From Dinochytrium kinnereticum (taxonomy: Eukaryota; Chytridiomycota; Chytridiomycetes; Chytridiales; Chytridiaceae): a DNA stretch of 10,681 bases. Below are positions 1-8,970 of the stretch, piece after piece (position 1 is the stretch's first letter; each line of letters starts with the position of its first letter). Below the pieces are notes generated by a model. The model worked only from the letters and a program-made list of their open reading frames with translations. It had not been told where the DNA came from and made no database searches. Made by a program: the position numbers and the translations under genes. The stretch lies in assembly GCA_027604005.1 (NCBI GenBank), contig JADGJT010000591.1:1-10681 (forward strand), written 5' to 3'.

Positions 1-1512
1 ACCTCGTATAGCTAAAGAACAGAAAAGAGCTAATGCCTGGTCCATAGCATTTGAGGGAGGAAGGCCCCATATCATTAAAAACGTCAGACCTTTATCATCG
101 AGTACAATTTGCCTTATTTGCGCCGGCCGTTAGACTCGTGTAGATGTTAGTTAGGGCAATGCTACATACTTTAATCGCCCTTTATAGTTTTCCAATGGTG
201 TCTTTAAAGTGTCGAAAAGTCTTTGAATCAGATACATAGCATCGAGAGCGGGCATGCTCGGCGAAAATTCATGAATTTGAAGGAAGACAGTTGTGACTCG
301 GCGAAGCTCACTCAGCCTAGAGTGATGTGAACCCAAAACGTTATCACCTTTTGCTAATGAAGATAATCTGAAAACTATATCTATATAAGAGCCAAAAAAT
401 CGTGTTTTTAAGTACCAGCACTCTCATCCAGAAATTCTTGAACTTGTCGTTGCAGTATCAGCATGGGGCAGCAAATGTCTTTCTCTCTTATGATATTTAA
501 GACATCATTTAATGGGACGAGCTTTTGAAATGTTTTTGAATCATGGGACAGACTTATAAACTTAGCATCCTCGTGGGTGTAGTCTGCATAGTCAGATCGC
601 GTAACAAAAGCCTCCCACCCTCGCGCAGCCATGGCGACTTGCCCTCGCCTTGTCTATTATGTCTCAATATACATTTTCGTGCCCAACTTACCTTTGCCAG
701 CATTGATGATGCATCCGTGATGGCCTTTCCGATTACAAGATATTCTGATCTTCCTCTCTTCTTTTCGCCGACGAATATGTGAGTCAATGCTCCGAAACCA
801 ATGCCGATGTGAACTCCCATCTGATAGTTATCCTGCGTGCCTACTTTCGAGCTCATGTAGAGGGAACTGGCGCTACCACTAATGTCCTGGTTTGGAAGCT
901 GAACGTGGTAACCATCATACTTTCGCAAAACTTCTCCCACACAAAAAAGAGCATTTTGAATAAACTCAAACTTCAGATGAGGCATTTTAACACCCGGTTG
1001 TTCATTCTCAACGTCAGGTTGGGTCCATGCAACTATAATAGAATCTCCACAGAACTTGATGATATCGCCTCTGTCTTAACAGAACGTCACATTTCCGCAA
1101 GCACAAGAGCAAACTTTGGAATAAAATAGAGACCAAGACCAAAATGTAAGTGACTGGAGGTCTTACATTCGTGGATCGTGTCTATTAGAGCTCCAAAGAA
1201 TGGGTTGATGGTCTTAAAAAGTCGCTCTCCTCCTGCATTATCCGATCCCTTGAAGAGCAATTCCGACAGTGCTGTGTATCCAGATAGATCCAGGATAGCG
1301 ACAACCCCAACTCCCTGCACCAAACCAGGCACCCTTAAAGTCTTTTTTACTTCACCATTGGAATTGAAGTCCTGTCCATGTGGTTCAGAGAAGACGTCTG
1401 TACTGTGCTTTTCATCCTTCCCGCGTCCAGTGCATGCCTGCACAATAATGCTTGGCACCAAGGAAGGGAGGAATGCGGGAAGATCTAACTCATCGCCAGC
1501 AGGCGAGCCCAT
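1..1512 (-). CDS. Soluble-adenylyl-cyclase-like protein (paralogue of the 8476-1869 gene), 5' part, runs off left edge
   Basis: Exons inferred by splice sites and by alignment to the complete neighbour: 1512-1167, 1074-692, 653-416, 374-170 and 112-3; a GT donor occupies positions 2-1, so exon 5 ends at the window edge. The four complete introns are 92, 38, 41 and 57 nt. The start is the ATG at 1510-1512, since the longer open frame begins only at a TTG. The product has a class III cyclase C1 domain: the first metal Asp is D75 in ILDLSGYTALSE and the second is D126 in IIKFCGDSII. It continues with VHIGIGFG and YLVIGKAI strands, then enters the C2 domain (SELRRVTTVFLQIHEF and VLDDKGLTFLMIWGLP). 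Over the 48 residues from VGVVAIL to the first intron, 44 match the neighbour. It would make cAMP (or another cyclic nucleotide) in the cytosol, probably with C1 and C2 pairing within one chain. The AAA and C-terminal parts lie outside the window. The family call is strong; substrate is uncertain. Confidence 0.9.
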
Positions 1513-1868
1513 GAAAACTGCGCTTCGCCTATTCAAATAGATATGCTAAATCTATTCTGGGAATCCATTACAAGTTCCGGCGCAGAAACATCACGCGTCT
1601 TAAATGGAAATCCCCATTTCTTAGGTGAAAAACAATGTCGCGCGCAGGGAAATGAAGATCGCCAACAAAGAGTCAATTATTTTTGGTCACTACATAAATC
1701 CGACTGAGGAAACGTGTCTTCCGCATATATGTGACCGATCTAAGCCCAACCCTCTGCATTCCGATGATTTCTAAGCAAGGTGTCAATTAATAAAGTAGTT
1801 TCCTTTTTATACACATATATTAATCAGTAGCATGCTGTAAGCATTCATTCCTCCTTGGCGAGTACAGA
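1513..1868. other. Intergenic region between the two cyclase genes
   Basis: This 356-bp gap separates the stop of the upstream cyclase gene from the ATG of its paralogue, so it must hold the 3' end of one and the promoter of the other. On the minus strand a TATAAAAAGG string lies at 1811-1802, about 290 nt before the ATG and only about 60 nt after the upstream stop. A palindromic ACGCGT, the core of the fungal MluI cell-cycle box, lies at 1593-1598. A short inverted repeat (AAATGG, 6-nt spacer, CCATTT) lies at 1602-1619. None of these is enough to place a start site. No open frame of note, RNA gene or mobile element is visible. Confidence 0.5.
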
Positions 1869-4800
1869 TCACAATAATATGTCTTTAAGAAGACCCAACA
1901 TCGCGTTCACAATCGCAATATCAAAGCTAGCAAAACCCTTGAAGGTCTTGAGCCGGTTGACAGTGTTTATCCCAGATGATTCAAAACCCCTCAACCGTTT
2001 TTTATCGGCGTCTGTCAACTTGAACTCAACCGGTCCAACCCTATTGACCTTGGCAGCCCTTTTTTTAGATCTTTCAGGTATCTGTTTCAACAGAATAGAT
2101 ATGCAGTCAAGCGCCTCCACCAAAACGGATCGCTGCATGATGATCTCACGTTGGTAAGTCAAGAATCTAATGCCGCGCCAGGCGGCAGGTTCAATGAACT
2201 CCCCAGCCCTATCCTGTGAAGGAACTTCTTTTCCGTCCTCCATGTCGTCAAGAATTTTCAAGGAATGACTCCAAGGTCTCAAGGCTCTTGAGAAGGAATC
2301 TTTTGCGAGCTCTACTGCACCCTCAAACATGGGCCGAAGAAAAGGGCTCAACACAGATTTGTTTGTCGTGATGCAAGTCTTGATAGAGGTGAAGGTCCAT
2401 TTTCGGCAAAGAAATGCTGCTGTCTGCAAACTCCACGGGTCAACAATACTTTCCGTTTGCAACGCCTCTGTGCTCTCCACCGCATTCACAGATATCTTGT
2501 ATGAAATCCATTTGGAACGTAATCGTGTGCAAAGACTCAACACGCGCCACGCCGTGATAACCCGAAAAAGAAGCATGAATCGCAAGCTTGGGAAAAAGGC
2601 AAGGGGTTCCTTCATCAAGCCATCAAGAATCTTGGCAACATTTTCCAGCTCGAGGCCTTGCTTCCGTCTTACAAGATCCATCGATTTTCGGAAATCATAA
2701 ATCGCCGTCACAAGAAGGGCATCGCTTCCCTGCTGATTCAGCGCTTCCGATATTTTTTCAAATGCCTTTTCGACAGCGACAAACACTTTTGTAACCCTAT
2801 AATGAAGAAAGTTGATATGAGAGTCTCGTTCCAGCATTGCTGGAAGTGGCTTGCAGGACGCCTCTCGAATACCAGAGCGTATCGCAGGGATTGTGGCGTC
2901 TGTAAAGACTTGGTCTTCGCCTTCGAGAACCATACTAAACCCCTTATTTCCCGTCATATGCATGTACTCTCGTTCCCTTACTTCTGCAGTTTCCAGATCC
3001 ATAGAATCGCATGAATAGTGAATAGCCTCTGCCCACGCATATTGTTTGAATGTCCGTACATCAACATCTCCATTAATTACCGGGTTGAGATACTCATACG
3101 TTAGCCGCTCTTCACAACAAAAATGCTGAAAATAATGTGAGAAAAAAGCAAATGAGATCATGGAGTGGAACAGACACAGTAGAGAACGGCAAAATTGGGC
3201 ACACTCACCATGACCTCCCTGTAATAAACCCAGACACTTTGGCACATGAAACTGGCCTCTAACTTCAACTCTCGCCTAAAATTCGTCCATACGTCAGCAC
3301 TAGAAAAAAAAACAAAGAAGATGCTTACAACACAATAGAAGCCAATCGAAGATACTTCGCCTGCAACTCCAAAAGATCTCTCAATCGAGAATCAACAGAA
3401 ATCAGCTGCAGAAGTTGCGCCATCTCAAATGAAAAAAATAACGGTGGTTGCCCAGTAACGTTAAAGATTACAGGGATCCCCTTCGCCTCAGTCTTGCTCT
3501 CAGCCAAGGTTTTCTTAGGTCCATGATCATTATTTTGGATTATCTCTCGAATTTCTGAAGAGGAGTAAGCATCCGAATTCAGGCACTCCTCCGCGAAGTA
3601 TATAACCACCAGGGCGATGGATGCAGCTGTATGCGCGCCTCCTAGCATGCATCTGAACTGATCTCCCATAAGATATCCCTCTGCGTTTCGTTGATTGAAT
3701 ATACACCTAAATACGTTCTTCCCATGGGCCATGCCTACAACAATAAGCAAACCCTTATCGTTTAACGGATACCTTTCAGCCCGACAGCAAACGTGAGCAT
3801 ATTCTGCTCAACAAATAATCCAACAGATAACATCTATCACTTTTTAACACAACTGACCAACCAAACTTTCCTTACCAGAGAAAAGAGCTCGTGAGTAAGG
3901 TCATTTCGACTATCATTGAATGAGTGATCCACAGATATGATGAGCTTTTGATTTCTCCGTCTCATTTTCCGAAGATACCGCCTCATCTGCCCATTATACC
4001 GAATGGTCTGTGAAGGGTAAGGATGCGTAATGAATTAATGAAGCCTTGCACGGGAAAACGAAAGTGCTCTAAAAGCAAAACCGCAAACCTCATTCATCGC
4101 TTTCAGGCAAAATCCAAAAAACTTCCCGACCGATGAAGGCACCACAACTCCAACATATCTCAAACCTTTTGCAGACGTGTGATAAGACTAAAAGAAAAAA
4201 ATTAGATAATCAACAACGAATGGAAACGGCAAGAGAGCAAGGGAACCACACCTCTTCAGCCATAGAGATGGCTCTATACACATAAGAAAGCAAGGCATAG
4301 AATCTAGCCCGAGTAAGATCATCAGGAAGAAGCTCCATTTCACTTTCTCCATGACGGCCAGAGGTTTCGGAAATAGCATCCCAAGCTTGAAAAAGCTTTT
4401 GCAGGGACATCAAAGCCTCACCATAAATATGCCGATCATAGTAAAACGTCGCAGTACGCAATAGGTAGTCAAGACGAACTTTCTTAGCCGCTATATATGG
4501 ATTGGACACCTCTTTCACTCCAGACAGTCTCTCCTCAAGAAGATCACCGCTTTCCTCGAGGTGAAAGTAGGCCTCAAGGAGCGGAACGCCGAAAGTAATC
4601 TTATTGCTAGTTTGTAATATCTTGGGTGACTGAGGAGCGATGATGCGAAGGATAGACTCGGATTCTCGAACTCCAAGATCCAAATAGAGGAAAAGCTGGA
4701 AATGAACGCGCTTCCGAAGATCTGTAAGCACCAAGCTTTGCACCCCCTTTTCAATTATAAGTAGATTCCACCACATGAAGTTTTCACAAACCCTTTGAAT

Positions 4801-7800
4801 GTAGATATGCCGAAAGCTATTAGTATCTTCAATATCTGAGGCATGCTGCAAAAAATCAAAAGCATCCTCTTTCTGGATCATAACGGCAGCCTCCTCAATG
4901 GTAAAGGCCGATGAGACATTGCTCGGAAGGCCCGCGTCAGATAAATCATTGCAGACATTCGTCACATGCTCAAGAGAAAAACTTATGCCTATACAGATAA
5001 ACGTCACTGCTGAGTGAAACATTCCTCACCAGAGATCGATGCGACTTTTAAAAGAAGTTGAAACTTGAGGGAGAGTTGATCAAATTGAGATGAAATAAGG
5101 CTTCCCGCGTTTTTTTCATCCGCACTAATCTTCACACCATCTTCTAGCCAAGCGACACCATCCACCAGGCGTAATACCCCGGGCGCCTTTAGTCCCATAG
5201 TCAGTATCTCAATCACCATTGGAACACCGCCAGAGTTTCGATGAATCTTCCAGTCAATCAATTCGATAAGATCAGTCCTCCATCTCCAACAAACACAACG
5301 GTCGCAACCTTACCTCTTCGACCAGCGAAGTATGCACTCTGCACCCCAAAACATTGGCTATAAGCTGTTGAGTGCCCGTAAAATCCATCAAATTCAAGTC
5401 AATCTGCAACATGTTTGGTAACTTCATCATAAAGTTGTAGTCAAACAGCATTGCATCCTCTTTAATCTCATCTATTGGGCGGGACTGTAAGAAAATAAGA
5501 GCATCCAGGTTGGAATTCATAAAGTGGGTGACTTCCGTTAAGGATCTCAAGTCACACCACTGACAGTTATCAACCTGAAAAAAAAAGATGAATCCTCGAT
5601 CGATGCTGGGATTCACTATACCATAAAGACCATTCGGAACCCAAGGCATTCTGTTACAACTCTTCCCAGCCTCAAAAGTATACTTCGAACACCGACTGGA
5701 TTACGAGTGAGGTCTTAAAAATAGCCATCAGTTCATCACCACAACATGGCACGAGAAAGTTTACCCTCTCCATATGAAGACTGTATCCCCAAAAATCCAA
5801 GCATCCCTTTAAAGGCAGCTGATCCAATGAGCTTGCTCGAAAACCCAAGGACCTCAAGCAACTCCAAAACATCAGACACGTCATTCTCAAAGGCAGAGGG
5901 AAGCTGCGTCATCGACCAACCGGATTGATGCGTTGACAGACTTGCTGCAGATTTCCTATCATGATGGAGAGACGGAGATTCGGGATACGGGTGAGAGTTT
6001 TGACCGTGGCTGTTTGCGCTAGCGAGAGATGAGGTCTTTTTCATTCCTCTCTCATTTGCTGTGGGTTTCTGAAGAAACTCTTGCTCGAGGAAGGCTTCAA
6101 TCTTTTTTCTAGCAGTTATAATGGTGCTCTTAAGCTTTAAAAGCTGCTCCAGAGATTGAAGTAGCAGAAGTTTTAGAACATAAAATTCCGCGTGGCGCGC
6201 AATCTCGAAACAATCCACTTTGCTATAGGAAGGAAGAAAAGAAAAAAAAAGGATAAGAATCTCACACATCATCAAAACCAAAACCCCACCACAAAACAAT
6301 CGTCCCCTCCGACCCCAACGACAAGATCAAATCTTCACAAAACCTCCCCATAGTCGTTTTCCCACACCCAGACTTCCCAAACACAAACACCCCCCTCGTA
6401 TCGCCTTCACTCTCCATCCACCCCAAAACCCACCCCTCAACAGCCCTAACCTGCTCATCTCTTCCAACAATTCCCGGCCTCTTCCAGCCATCCCTCACAG
6501 GACCGCTCTGAAGAGACCCATCATGTGAACGTCTTAGATCGACACTCTGACCAAGCCCAGCGGGGATCATCCCAAAACCAATACGCAGAGGGTCTTTGTT
6601 GCCTTTTTGGAGGATCGCGACGTCGAGGGGACCGTTTATTCCTTTAAGGCTGACGATGGTTCGGTCGGAAAATTCAAAGCCTCCCAGCTGGATGTCTTTC
6701 GATTCTATGGACAAGAGGTCGCATAGAATGGATCCTTGGCATTGAGGCATTGACATGCATCTAGCGGCCTGGAAGGTGTTAGAACAGAGAAGAGTCAAAC
6801 ATGCAAGGTTGATTTAAATAACGGCGAGAAAAGTAAACGCACAATATTGATGGACCTCCCAAATAGATTAAAATCCGATCGAACCGCGTTCCCAATAACT
6901 CCAGTAAAGGTTGGTCCAGACGACACACCAATCGAAACTCTCCCAATCGCAGCATCTTTGATAGAGTCTAAACAGCAATGAGGGATAAACAAAAGCTGCG
7001 CAAATCAAATCACCGCACCCCGGATCGCAATTGCACAGAACAAAGCCAAAACATGATCTACGGAATTCGACGGAGGAAGGCCCCACACCATCAGCACCGT
7101 CAATCCCTTATCATCAAACACGATTTGTCTGTTTAACCAATCAGCCCCCCTGTTGCAAGATGTTGAAGTTTCTCCTCTCACCTAAGTCGCCCCTTATAAT
7201 CGACCAGGGGTTTATGAACGACCTCGAATAATCTTTGCACAAAAGCAACCGTCTCAGATGGCCCCATGTTTGCAGTGAAATCATGGATTTGGAGAAAGAC
7301 GGTGGTGACCCTTCGCAACTCACTGAGGCGGTAATGAAGAAGATCAGGCGATGTGTTCTCCTCAACCAGACGAGATACACGAAATACTGTTTGGGTATCA
7401 GAGAGTTTTCTTCCAATAAAAAAACAACAAAAAAAAGGGGGTGCTAACCAGCGCTTTCATCCAAGAAATCCTCAATATTGCGATAAAGCACCACCTCAGG
7501 ACAACACACATCCGCTTTCATGGCCCCTCTCTCAAAATCCCTCCTCATCGAAATGTACTCAAAATCCTTAGAAGTCTTGGAGATAACAATCACGGGGGTG
7601 TCATCAACCTGTCCCAACTTCTCGCCCTCAACACCGCACTCTGAACCTGTGCGAAATGTGTCCCATGCCCTCAACGACAGGGCCATCTCACCCCGCTTGG
7701 TCTAACTTTATTAATAAAGAACTCAAAAGAAATTGGGCAGCGGTGTCAGAAACCTTTTGCAGCATGAACGACGCCTCCGCAATGGCCTTTCCGACCAACA

Positions 7801-8476
7801 AATACTCAGACCGCCTATTCTTCCTCTCTCCAACAATCAAATGTCCAAACGATCCAACCCCCAACCCAATATGAACACCCATCCCATACTCCTCTGTCGG
7901 TCCTGATTCCATTCCAGAGTTCGGAGAATTTCGACTCTCCTTTCCAACAGCCGGTAATCTGACCCTATACCCATCATAGCGTTTCACGACCTCCGCGACG
8001 CAAAACAGAGTTCTTTGAACAAGTGCGGGGGAGATGGAGAAAGTTGGAACACGGTCAGAGTTTCGTTGAGTCCAGCAAACAATGATGGAGTCACCACAGA
8101 ACTTGATGATGTCTCCACCGTCTTTCAGTTCCCGTATGTTAGATCACAAGTGACGTTTTGGTTGAGGGTCCTCACATTCATGTAAAGTATCAATCATTGC
8201 CCCAAAGAAGGGGTTGACGGTCTTGAACAGCCTTTCACCCCCAGCGTTGTCGGACCCTTTAAACAGAAGCTCGGAAAGTGAGGTGTACCCCGACAGGTCC
8301 AAGATGGCAACAACCCCCACACATTCAACCAACGAAGGAATCCTCAACACCTTCTCCGTCAGACCGTCCTCCTCACCACCAGCAACACTCACACTCCCCT
8401 CAACTGCTGCACAGTTCTTCCCTCGACACGCCTTTGCAACAAGACAAGGAACAAGAGAGGGACCCAAGGCTTCCAT
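1869..8476 (-). CDS. Soluble-adenylyl-cyclase (ADCY10)-like protein: cyclase C1-C2, P-loop NTPase, long helical C-terminus
   Basis: I resolve 18 exons: 8476-8176, 8121-7754, 7701-7449, 7386-7182, 7128-7019, 6967-6843, 6768-6266, 6222-5765, 5713-5622, 5574-5314, 5246-5030, 4988-4252, 4187-4089, 4007-3876, 3803-3773, 3734-3329, 3275-3209 and 3125-1869. All introns are GT-AG (38-83 nt), every junction keeps frame, and the sum is 5622 nt (1873 aa plus TGA); human sAC is about 1610 aa. The order is C1 (about 53-223; metal Asps D60 and D111), C2 (about 332-506; NIAAR with N453 and R457), P-loop NTPase (about 551-920; Walker A 585-592) and a long helical region. The known role of the family is cytosolic ATP-to-cAMP conversion stimulated by bicarbonate and Ca2+. 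An in-frame TAA four codons before the ATG and the alignment with the paralogue support the start. Some donors (GTTTCT, GTTTGC, GTGCGG, GTGTGG) are weak, and up to two more 39-nt introns may exist. The family is confident; exact exons moderately so. Confidence 0.9.
2943..2981 (-). other. Candidate in-frame 39-nt intron in exon 18
   Basis: A strong GTAAGG donor at 2981, a TGAC branch-like string and an AATAAG acceptor at 2943 delimit 39 nt without a stop. This length matches the shortest proven-by-frame introns here (38, 41 and 43 nt). Removal would delete VREREYMHMTGNK without changing frame. Protein conservation cannot decide here, because I do not recognise a motif at this point. Confidence 0.4.
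4736..4774 (-). other. Probable hidden in-frame 39-nt intron in exon 12
   Basis: The frame is open here, so an ORF finder keeps it as coding. Splicing from GT (4774-4773) to AG (4737-4736) removes 39 nt and joins codons in phase 2 to give IQRVCENFILVLTDLRKRVH. That spacing between the IQ and R..VH motifs is much closer to the usual one in this NTPase/sAC family than the unspliced version, which inserts 13 residues (WWNLL...). The donor GTGGTG is weak. Confidence 0.5.
5190..6480 (-). other. AAA/STAND-type P-loop NTPase module of the complete gene
   Basis: Residues about 551-920, exons 7-11. It begins RPGIVGRDEQ, the usual entry motif of this module. Walker A is GKSGCGKT at 585-592 (coded at 6355-6378). 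The Walker B-like strand is FRMVFMVDNCQWCD, with D807 followed by N808 where most relatives have a second acidic residue. An IHRNSGGVPMVIEIL segment after the exon 10/11 junction matches the conserved Gly-x-Pro element of such NTPases, and supports the 67-nt intron chosen at 5247-5313. A Ser/His-rich linker (674-731) interrupts the module. In sAC this part is thought to be regulatory. Confidence 0.8.
6613..7315 (-). other. Cyclase domain C2 of the complete gene
   Basis: Residues about 332-506, across exons 4-7. It opens with LRRVTTVFLQIHDF, which lacks the metal Asp, as expected for a degenerate C2. It then has QIVFDDKGLTVLMVWGLP, RVSIGVSSGPTFTGVIG and FGRSINIAARCM. N453 and R457 in that last motif match the transition-state-stabilising Asn and Arg of sAC (N412 and R416 in human numbering, from memory). 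The adenine-contact positions equivalent to human K334 and T405 read Q377 and N446. The domain ends in SLKGINGPLDVAIL, a typical cyclase C-terminal strand. Confidence 0.85.
7754..8320 (-). other. Cyclase catalytic domain C1 of the complete gene
   Basis: Residues about 53-223, in exons 1 and 2, with one intron (8122-8175) inside. The strand AILDLSGYTSLSE carries D60, and IIKFCGDSII carries D111; these are the two Asp positions that hold the catalytic metals in class III cyclases. K107, three residues before the FCGD motif's G, corresponds to human sAC K95. Later strands are GVHIGLGVG and EYLLVGKAIAEAS. The position equivalent to human R176, a bicarbonate contact as I recall it, is S218 here. 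Confidence 0.9.
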
Positions 8477-8970
8477 CCCCCCTTAGCCCGTTTTCAAGTA
8501 AAGAAAAGAAAGAAAAAGAAGAACATCCGCATCCAAATCTCAATTTCCCGAGTTGGAAAAGAGTCTTCATGAGAATGGTTCCGTACGGTAGGGAATGACG
8601 AAAAGGCCTGGGATTTACGGGAAAGTTGGTTGGCGAAATCCATTGAACAAAGACAATTCTTCATCGGCGATCTGGACGTGTGTTGGTTTGGGAGATGCTC
8701 CAAGGAGATTGACCCGGCGTGTTTTCAGTGAGGTTGGTTGGGAACTTGGGAAGATGAAGCATTTAACCATCATTTCAGGCATGGAATTTGTCATATCCAT
8801 CTGGAAAACTGCCATCTGACAACTCCCTCAACAAAGACTCAAATAACACCCTCAACCAACACGCCAACATGCATCCATCCCCACAACAACAACAACAACA
8901 AAAATAAAGAAACATTCACATCTGCTTCAGCTTACAGCATTACCCCCCTTCATTATCAACACCCACCGCC
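8477..8970. other. Intergenic region between LRR-SAM gene and complete cyclase gene
   Basis: This 494-bp gap holds the 3' flank of the LRR gene and the promoter of the cyclase gene. On the minus strand a pyrimidine-rich tract (CTTCTTTTTCTTTC-like, 8523-8500) ends 24 nt before the cyclase ATG. That is common in fungal promoters, but it could also be the polypyrimidine tract of a 5'-UTR intron ending at GGGCTAAG. A 66-codon minus-strand ORF (8815-8615) with no recognisable product is present. No TATA box or RNA gene is visible. Confidence 0.5.
8884..8901. repeat. (CAA)6 microsatellite
   Basis: Six perfect CAA units (GTTGTT... on the minus strand) in the 3' flank of the LRR-SAM gene. It is a simple repeat, most likely non-coding. 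Confidence 0.9.

Larger units (their letters stand above)
1869..4988 (-). other. Helical C-terminal region of the complete cyclase gene
   Basis: Exons 12-18 encode about 900 residues rich in Leu, Ala and charged residues, with amphipathic spacing but no repeat I can assign with certainty. The region begins with ISFSLEHVTNV, a winged-helix-like element that follows the NTPase, and has a DLRKRVH motif typical of the helical segment after it. In the family this area is TPR-like and regulatory. A GLRYVGVVVPSS stretch in exon 13 resembles the conserved 'G...G.P.P' helix pair of sAC relatives and supports the exon 13-14 splice. The region contains a 31-nt microexon (3773-3803) and two candidate in-frame introns (4736-4774 and 2943-2981). 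Confidence 0.6.

Noticed and set aside
1178..1540. Plus-strand ORF of 120 codons opposite the left cyclase exon 1
   Set aside because: It is antisense to a strongly conserved cyclase C1 exon, has no recognisable motif, and is explained by codon shadowing.
1802..1811. TATAAAAAGG on the minus strand as the promoter of the left cyclase gene
   Set aside because: It is about 290 nt before the ATG and close to the upstream stop, in AT-rich sequence where it can arise by chance; I noted it only in the intergenic description.
2400..2620. Possible transmembrane segment in the cyclase C-terminus (LRFMLLFRVITAWRVLSL)
   Set aside because: The stretch contains several Arg residues and lies within predicted soluble helices of the family, so I do not call it membrane-spanning.
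2329..2700. Plus-strand ORF of 123 codons opposite the last cyclase exon
   Set aside because: It overlaps the long minus-strand exon 18 antisense and shows no domain; long shadows are expected there.
5272..5649. ORF beginning MPWVPNGLYG as a separate small gene
   Set aside because: Its first residues are read from the exon 9 sequence in the wrong frame and from an intron; only the part from VDNCQWCD onward is coding, as exon 10.
5622..5764. An apparent frameshift between the exon at 6222-5765 and the Walker B-like strand
   Set aside because: A 51-nt intron (5714-5764) and a 47-nt intron (5575-5621) restore one continuous frame and give the expected helix and strand (DLTRNPVGVRSILL, FRMVFMV), so no lesion is needed.
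8494..8703. Minus-strand ORF ending in a run of Phe, as an N-terminal exon of the cyclase
   Set aside because: The Phe run is just the pyrimidine tract. An in-frame TAA separates the cyclase ATG from upstream sequence, and the paralogue starts at the equivalent place.
8884..8901. CAA repeats as a CRISPR-like array or minisatellite
   Set aside because: There are only six 3-nt units with no spacers, so it is a plain microsatellite.
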